A stretch of DNA of 64,000 nucleotides from Bdellovibrio sp. SKB1291214 (GTDB lineage: Bacteria; Bdellovibrionota; Bdellovibrionia; Bdellovibrionales; Bdellovibrionaceae). Positions 60,084-64,000 of this stretch are shown piece by piece (position 1 is the stretch's first letter; the number at the start of each line of letters is the position of its first letter). The translations under genes and the position numbers were made by a program. Where the stretch lies: NCBI RefSeq assembly GCF_002209355.2, contig NZ_CP106855.1, positions 1,054,001 to 1,118,000 on the forward strand, in the 5' to 3' direction. A model generated the notes under the pieces. It did not search any database, was not told the origin of the DNA, and worked only from the letters and a program-made list of their open reading frames with translations.

Positions 60084-60253
60084 TGAAAACCCTCCCCTGA
60101 TTTGAGATCCCAATTTCCCGTATTTTACCAGGAAATTCAATGGTTTAGTTCCCTCCTAACTAAAATAAAACAGATGCCCGCCGCGGCATTTTCTGCTTGC
60201 CTGAAAGCTTTGCCTTAATGTACAAGTTCCTAATAACACTAGGGGATTTAAAA

Positions 60254-60538
60254 ATGGCAGATAAAGTTAAGCTCTCAAAAGACGGTAGCTCCATTGATTT
60301 CGTTCAGTCTGAAAGCTTGCCAACGTCGCTAAAAAAATTCCGTCAAAGCCCTGAGATCGAGGGTTTCTATCGCTTCGTTTTCGAAAACGATCTTCAAAAA
60401 GAATCTTACGATATTTTGGATCGTATTATCCAACAGCGTAAGGCCAAAAAAGCGGGCGCTAAAAAAGAAGCCGCCGCTGCTGCCAAAGAAGAAAAAGCCG
60501 CTGCTAAAAAAGTAGAAGCAAAAGGCAAAAAGAAATAA
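60254..60538 (+). CDS. Small protein with lysine/alanine-rich (H1-like) tail
   Basis: This 94-residue protein has a folded-looking first half (about 1-60, LPTSLKKFRQSPEIEGFYRFVFEND) and a tail of about 32 residues made of Lys, Ala, Glu and Gly (KAKKAGAKKEAAAAAKEEKA). The tail resembles histone-H1-like bacterial tails that bind nucleic acid or ribosomes. It starts at 60254 after AGGGGA; an in-frame extension to 60197 lacks a ribosome site. A strong terminator follows. The family is unknown to me; nucleic-acid contact is inference. Confidence 0.65.
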   Translation: MADKVKLSKDGSSIDFVQSESLPTSLKKFRQSPEIEGFYRFVFENDLQKESYDILDRIIQQRKAKKAGAKKEAAAAAKEEKAAAKKVEAKGKKK

Positions 60539-60579
60539 GAGTTTAATCTCGAATGCTCTGGAAAATTCAGAGCGTGCCC

Positions 60580-60612
60580 AAAAAAGGCTGATCGTTGATC
60601 AGCCTTTTTTTT
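60580..60612 (+). terminator. Intrinsic terminator after the basic-tailed protein
   Basis: AAGGCTGATC and GATCAGCCTT form a perfect 10-base stem with a GTT loop, flanked by A and T tracts. It lies 14 bases before the next start codon at 60626. Confidence 0.9.
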
Positions 60613-60625
60613 GATCGGAGTATGT

Positions 60626-61426
60626 GTGAGAAATCTTCTGCATTTTTCTTTCGGTATCATTTTCGTCCTTGTGACGATCGGCTGCAGCGCCAACAATCAA
60701 GACACACAAGACGCAGTTACAGGTGTAAAAAACCGTGTGAAATGGTCGAATATCCCTGCTGAATTTCATCCGCAAATGACGGATATCACTTTAAACACAA
60801 GCTCTGTCGACACGCTCAAGCTCAACATCTTTGGCTTCGCTGCCGACGTCGAAGTGGTTTATTCCGAAAATGTACCTGCAGGACAGGGATTTCTTCGCGC
60901 TTACAGAGTATCTAAAACTTCGGGTGCTTTGGCTCCGATTGTTTCTTCGGTGAAAGCTAAAACAATAAGTTTAAGTGGCTCAGGTGACTATTCTTGTCGG
61001 ATTCAAATAACTAATGGAAAAATCACCGAGCTCGATGGCACATGCTATGTCCGCCTTCAGGTCATGCTACCCACGAATTCCGAACTTTCTGTTTACAACC
61101 TGAATCAATTGGTTTCCACAAAATCGAAATTAATAACGACGGATGAATTCCTCATCAAACTTCAAAAAACAACATGGGTCGGCGACAAACGGGTCGCCTT
61201 GAACGACTTCCTAGAATCATACTCAAAAGCCGGTAAAAACCCTGCGTTCACTTCCGCTCAAGTGGGCATAGCCATCCGCGAGTTTGATCTCACAGCAGAT
61301 AAATTGAAAGTCCTACGCCGACTTCACGGCTTCGTGTCTGACCGAGAAAACCTGAATTCGATGATCAATCAAGAATTCCCTGAACACGCACGCGGCGAAG
61401 CGCGAGTGATCGCAGGAATTAATTAA
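60626..61426 (+). CDS. Lipoprotein, function unknown
   Basis: This 266-residue protein has a lipobox (TIGC, Cys near residue 20) after a hydrophobic signal. The mature part contains beta-like strands (ITLNTSSVDTLKLNIFGF) and ends with a helical region (TADKLKVLRRLHGFVSDRENL). No known family is evident. I start it at GTG 60626, five bases after GGAG; an earlier in-frame TTG at 60611 lies in the terminator's T-tract. The terminator of the previous gene sits just upstream, so its promoter must be inside or beyond that hairpin, or it depends on read-through. Confidence 0.65.
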   Translation: MRNLLHFSFGIIFVLVTIGCSANNQDTQDAVTGVKNRVKWSNIPAEFHPQMTDITLNTSSVDTLKLNIFGFAADVEVVYSENVPAGQGFLRAYRVSKTSGALAPIVSSVKAKTISLSGSGDYSCRIQITNGKITELDGTCYVRLQVMLPTNSELSVYNLNQLVSTKSKLITTDEFLIKLQKTTWVGDKRVALNDFLESYSKAGKNPAFTSAQVGIAIREFDLTADKLKVLRRLHGFVSDRENLNSMINQEFPEHARGEARVIAGIN

Positions 61427-61451
61427 AAAAAAGCCCGGTTTTAGCCGGGCT
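61424..61451 (-). terminator. Intrinsic terminator for the DadA-like gene
   Basis: On the minus strand AGCCCGG and CCGGGCT form a stem around CTAAAA, followed by eight T residues (61431-61424). It lies 33 bases after the stop codon. On the plus strand there is no T-tract, so it serves the minus-strand gene. Confidence 0.8.
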
Positions 61452-61464
61452 CTTGAAATAAACT

Positions 61465-61487
61465 AAAAAAGGGAACTGTTACCTTTA
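61465..61487 (-). repeat. Stop-linked repeat, copy 3
   Basis: Read on the minus strand: TAA stop, A, GGTAACAGTTCCC, six T residues, TAG. It is the same motif as at 3567-3586 and 3674-3693, some 58 kb away, and again starts at the stop codon of a gene. One extra A separates stop and motif here. Confidence 0.85.
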
Positions 61488-62732
61488 GAAACGGTTTGGA
61501 GCGAAGATTTCTAGGTCTACGAACGGTTTCTTTTTGTCGATCAAGTCGGCTACTAGCAAACCAGTACCGGCGCCTGATTGCAGACCCAGCATTTGGTGAC
61601 CTACTGCCAACATCATGTTTGAGATCTTGTTATGGTAACCGATCAATGGAACGCCGTCTGGTGTACATGGACGAAGACCCGCCCATAGCTCTTCCACTTG
61701 CAATTGCTCTGGAAGGTACAACAATTCCGATGCGCCTTTTTTGATGTTATCGACACGTCGTTGAGTGATCGAAAAATCTTGATCCACAAGTTCCAACGTT
61801 CCTGCAATACGCAAAGAGTTTTCACGTGGAGTGATAGCGATCTTCTTTTCGATGAACATGATTGGATACTTTGGTTGTTTCTCCAATTTAGGAACGATCA
61901 TCGCGTAACCTTTACCACCCAAGATTGGAATTCTTAGTTGCAACATTTTCGCCAAAGATTTCGACCAGCTGCCCGTTGCAATAACGATTTCTTTAAATTT
62001 GATTTCGCCTTGAGAAGTGAGAGCTTTAGTTACTTTACCCCCGCTCATCTCAAGATCGATCAATTCGCAGTTTTCAATGATTTCGCCACCGTGTTTGCGA
62101 GTTTCGTCTGCCATTGCTTGGACAACCTGGAACGGTTCGCCCATAGCTTCTTGGTCAAAGTAAACACCACCCAACATTGGCGGACGGAATGCAGGTTCGA
62201 AAGCCATGATCTCTTCACCAGTCATTTGCTTACCAGTGACGCCGACACCACGAACATATTCAAGTTCTTCGACAGCTGCTGCCACGCCTTCTTTAGTGCG
62301 GGAAACCATCAAAAGACCTTTTTGCTCGAAACGAGTTTTTGGATATTTCTCGCCGAGCTTTCTGTATTCATCTACGGATTTTTGAGAAAGAACAACCAAG
62401 CCTTCAACCGCGCGACGAGCTTGTGTTTCGTTCATCGCTTTCATGAAATGGAACAACCAAGCAGCCAAGTCCAAAGACAAAGATGGTTTGATGTGCAGAG
62501 GGCTGTTCGGATTTGCCAACCACTTCATTGATTTTAGGAACATACCTGGCATTGGCAAAGGCATCGAAAAGCAAGGTGTCATCCAACCTGCATTTCCGTA
62601 AGAGCAACCGCGACCTACAGTGCCTTTGTCAATCACACCCACTTTAGCGCCACGTCGAGAAAGTTCCGCAGCCACGGAAGTTCCAATAATGCCGGCACCG
62701 ACAACTAAGATATCAAATTCTTTATTTTGCAT
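61485..62732 (-). CDS. FAD-dependent D-amino-acid dehydrogenase-like oxidoreductase
   Basis: This 415-residue flavoprotein has the dinucleotide fold at the N-terminus (ILVVGAGIIGTSVAAELSRRGAKVGVIDKG), then GRGCSYGNAGWMTPCFSMPLP, a DadA-type stretch, and late WAGLRPCTPDGVPLIGY and GAGTGLLVADLI. DadA oxidises D-Ala and other D-amino acids and feeds electrons to quinone. D-Ala released by carboxypeptidases such as DacB could be its substrate, but that is inference; a glycine or proline oxidase-type role is also possible. I start it at 62732; a reading to 62789 is longer than the family. Its stop begins the repeat motif. Confidence 0.82.
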   Translation of the reverse strand: MQNKEFDILVVGAGIIGTSVAAELSRRGAKVGVIDKGTVGRGCSYGNAGWMTPCFSMPLPMPGMFLKSMKWLANPNSPLHIKPSLSLDLAAWLFHFMKAMNETQARRAVEGLVVLSQKSVDEYRKLGEKYPKTRFEQKGLLMVSRTKEGVAAAVEELEYVRGVGVTGKQMTGEEIMAFEPAFRPPMLGGVYFDQEAMGEPFQVVQAMADETRKHGGEIIENCELIDLEMSGGKVTKALTSQGEIKFKEIVIATGSWSKSLAKMLQLRIPILGGKGYAMIVPKLEKQPKYPIMFIEKKIAITPRENSLRIAGTLELVDQDFSITQRRVDNIKKGASELLYLPEQLQVEELWAGLRPCTPDGVPLIGYHNKISNMMLAVGHQMLGLQSGAGTGLLVADLIDKKKPFVDLEIFAPNRF

Positions 62733-62799
62733 ACTGTTAATGGATTTACTCTTTTTTAATGGAAAAGCAAGTCCCGCCCGACGGCGCATTTTGGCAATG

Positions 62800-62828
62800 A
62801 AAAAACCCGTGGTTTTTAGGCCACGGGT
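62800..62828 (-). terminator. Intrinsic terminator of the trypsin-like gene
   Basis: On the minus strand ACCCGTGG and CCACGGGT form an 8-base stem around CCTAAAAA, followed by a T-tract. It lies 27 bases after the stop codon. Confidence 0.85.
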
Positions 62829-62854
62829 CCATTTAATTGAGTTTAAAGCTCAGA

Positions 62855-63634
62855 TTATTCAGCGATCGTTGTCTTAACCCATTCAACTGCTGCGTTGACT
62901 TTGGAATAAACGCCTGGGTACCCCGCACGAGCACAACCTTTACCCCATGAAACCACACCGATAAGGTAAGTTTGACCATCGTCAGCTTTAGCGACCAATG
63001 GACCGCCAGAATCACCTTGGCAAGAATCTTTACCACCAGAAGTATAACCAGCGCAGATCATACGATCTGTGATTTTACCAGCATAAGACTTGTTACAAGC
63101 AGCTTGAGTAACCAACGGCACTTCAACTTTTTGCAATTTGTCTGGAAGACCATAAGAACCTTCAGAAGTTGCGCCCCAACCAGCAGTTGTAGCCATTAAT
63201 TCCGTATTGTTCTCAGGAATTTGGATTTCAGTCGTATTCAGTTCAACCGGAGTGTATTGAGAATTGCCATCCAATTGGATCAAAGCGAAATCCCAGTCAG
63301 TGCCAGAACCTGGGTAACCAGCATTAGCGACAACTTTAACTGGTTTGAACACTTCAACGTTTGTTGTGTCTTTTTGGCTGTGAAGACCAATCTTGATAGC
63401 TTTGATTGTTGAACCCTTCACACAGTGAGCTGCTGTCAAAACCCAGTTAGGTTTAATCAAAGAACCACCGCAGAAGTGACCGCCGTAAGAACCTTGAAGA
63501 GAAACGATATATGGAAACTCACCCGCCGCTGCTTCCTCGCCGCCAACGATTTTCGCGCCAAACTTTGGAGCTGCTTGAGAAATTGCACCCGTAAATACTA
63601 GACCTGCTACTAATAGGTAGTTCAAAACTTTCAT
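62855..63634 (-). CDS. Secreted trypsin-like serine protease (S1)
   Basis: This 259-residue protein has a signal peptide (about 1-22), a short pro-part, then the IVGGEEAA mature start of chymotrypsin-type proteases. The triad is intact: TAAHC (His), DWDFALIQL (Asp) and GDSGGP (Ser). [10 protein letters not shown] carries the Asp six residues before the catalytic Ser, the trypsin-type specificity Asp that favours cutting after Arg/Lys. Six Cys pairs fit. I start it at 63634 after AGAGGA; a longer reading is not signal-like. It is probably secreted to digest prey proteins. A paralogue lies at 63760. Confidence 0.93.
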   Translation of the reverse strand: MKVLNYLLVAGLVFTGAISQAAPKFGAKIVGGEEAAAGEFPYIVSLQGSYGGHFCGGSLIKPNWVLTAAHCVKGSTIKAIKIGLHSQKDTTNVEVFKPVKVVANAGYPGSGTDWDFALIQLDGNSQYTPVELNTTEIQIPENNTELMATTAGWGATSEGSYGLPDKLQKVEVPLVTQAACNKSYAGKITDRMICAGYTSGGKDSCQGDSGGPLVAKADDGQTYLIGVVSWGKGCARAGYPGVYSKVNAAVEWVKTTIAE

Positions 63635-63759
63635 GTCCGTGTCCTCTCTTTTTGAATCCTTCAAAAATAAATGTGCTTAGACATTGTTCAATGAATTTAA
63701 AGGGGGCTCAAAGGCTAGTTCCAATTTGGGTATTTTCTATTTCTTGGTCCAGTACTGGA

Positions 63760-64000
63760 CTAAGGTTTAGGTTCCTCCGCACCTATTGTTTGTTTAATCC
63801 ATTCAGTCACCGAGTTTACTTTCGCATACACGCCTGCATAACCAACGTCACCGCAGCCCATTCCCCAGCTTACGATACCTGCTAACAGAACTTTATTTTC
63901 CGACTTGATCACCATCGGACCACCACTGTCGCCCTGACAAGAATCTTTTCCACCCGCTTCAACACCTGCGCACAACATGCGGTCCGTCACTTCATAACCA
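63760..64000 (-). CDS. Trypsin-like serine protease (S1), 5' end outside the window
   Basis: The visible 79 residues are the C-terminal third of an S1 protease. [18 protein letters not shown] with the catalytic Ser and trypsin-type Asp, and [23 protein letters not shown] are all present, close to the paralogue at 62855. The reading frame stays open to the window's right edge, so it is partial. The gap from its stop to the next gene's start is 125 bases. Tandem copies suggest duplication of a secreted prey-digesting enzyme. Confidence 0.88.
   Translation of the reverse strand, partial: GYEVTDRMLCAGVEAGGKDSCQGDSGGPMVIKSENKVLLAGIVSWGMGCGDVGYAGVYAKVNSVTEWIKQTIGAEEPKP

Noticed and set aside
61938-62531. 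Plus-strand open frame of about 197 residues
   Set aside because: It is antisense to the DadA-like gene, His/Phe-rich in a way typical of a frame shadow.
1-64000. CRISPR arrays, tRNA or rRNA genes, insertion sequences and phage genes
   Set aside because: Scanning by eye found no regular spaced repeats, no cloverleaf-type sequences, no transposase or integrase frames. Faint or short ones could be missed.

Overview
The window reads as chromosome of a predatory bdellovibrio (Bdellovibrio, class Bdellovibrionia). This rests on gene content and order: a dcw-type rsmH start, a DacB/PBP4 carboxypeptidase, a motAB stator pair, polysaccharide deacetylase lipoproteins, trypsin-like secreted proteases, RCC1-repeat and DUF4105 envelope proteins, and many stand-alone receivers. 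From memory, B. bacteriovorus HD100 carries a similar run of genes (third DacB homologue, third motAB pair, a deacetylase acting on prey wall), but I could not align them. I see no rRNA, tRNA, CRISPR array, transposase, integrase or prophage. Genes are tightly packed, with several ATGA couplings and convergent 3' overlaps.

Layout. 0-5.3 kb: end of a dcw-like operon (rsmH and an FtsL-position protein), a zinc-ribbon membrane protein, a purine/pyrimidine salvage pair (upp-like, hpt), an outer-membrane barrel, and an RRM protein with infA. 5.6-9 kb: envelope proteins (DUF3015, DUF4105-barrel). 9.2-12 kb: thyA-folA, a PilZ protein and murB. 12-18 kb: a secreted phosphatase, a cysteine-repeat protein, a TetR regulator, a lytic transglycosylase, DacB and a signal peptidase II with an extra HAMP module. 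18-25.8 kb: lon, an exonuclease-WYL fusion, a TorF-like barrel, motAB and dsbD. 25.8-32 kb: a PhoD-like enzyme, a solute-binding protein, and a giant lipoprotein with 14 RCC1 blades. 32-39 kb: an uncharacterised protein, a pseudouridine synthase, an EamA transporter, prmA-rsmE-RDD-rfaE2. 39-47.3 kb: a surface polysaccharide / deacetylase locus (SLBB, O-antigen-ligase-like, two paralogous deacetylases, Wzz-like, YkgJ-like). 47.4-54.6 kb: a coiled-coil protein and a phosphorelay cluster (two lone receivers around an HPF-like protein, an OmpR regulator, an HPt protein, a hybrid kinase). 54.6-64 kb: a lysozyme-fold protein, folD-Rieske-phytase-like-rlmI, a basic-tailed small protein, a lipoprotein, a DadA-like oxidoreductase and two trypsin-like proteases, the last cut by the window end.

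How they fit together. Much of the window concerns building, cutting and modifying the envelope (MurB, RsmH/dcw, DacB, SLT enzymes, deacetylases, LspA, Wzz/Wzy-like, RfaE2, barrels), plus translation upkeep (IF-1, PrmA, RsmE, RlmI, RsuA-type synthase, HPF-like) and signalling. The most unusual items are a short motif found at three gene stops (twice as an inverted pair around a terminator), the LspA-HAMP fusion, the DEDDh-WYL fusion, the 14-blade RCC1 lipoprotein with paired cysteines, and the lone-receiver/HPF-like/HPt cluster. Start codons were set from Shine-Dalgarno (SD) sites and family lengths, and several differ from the longest open frame.
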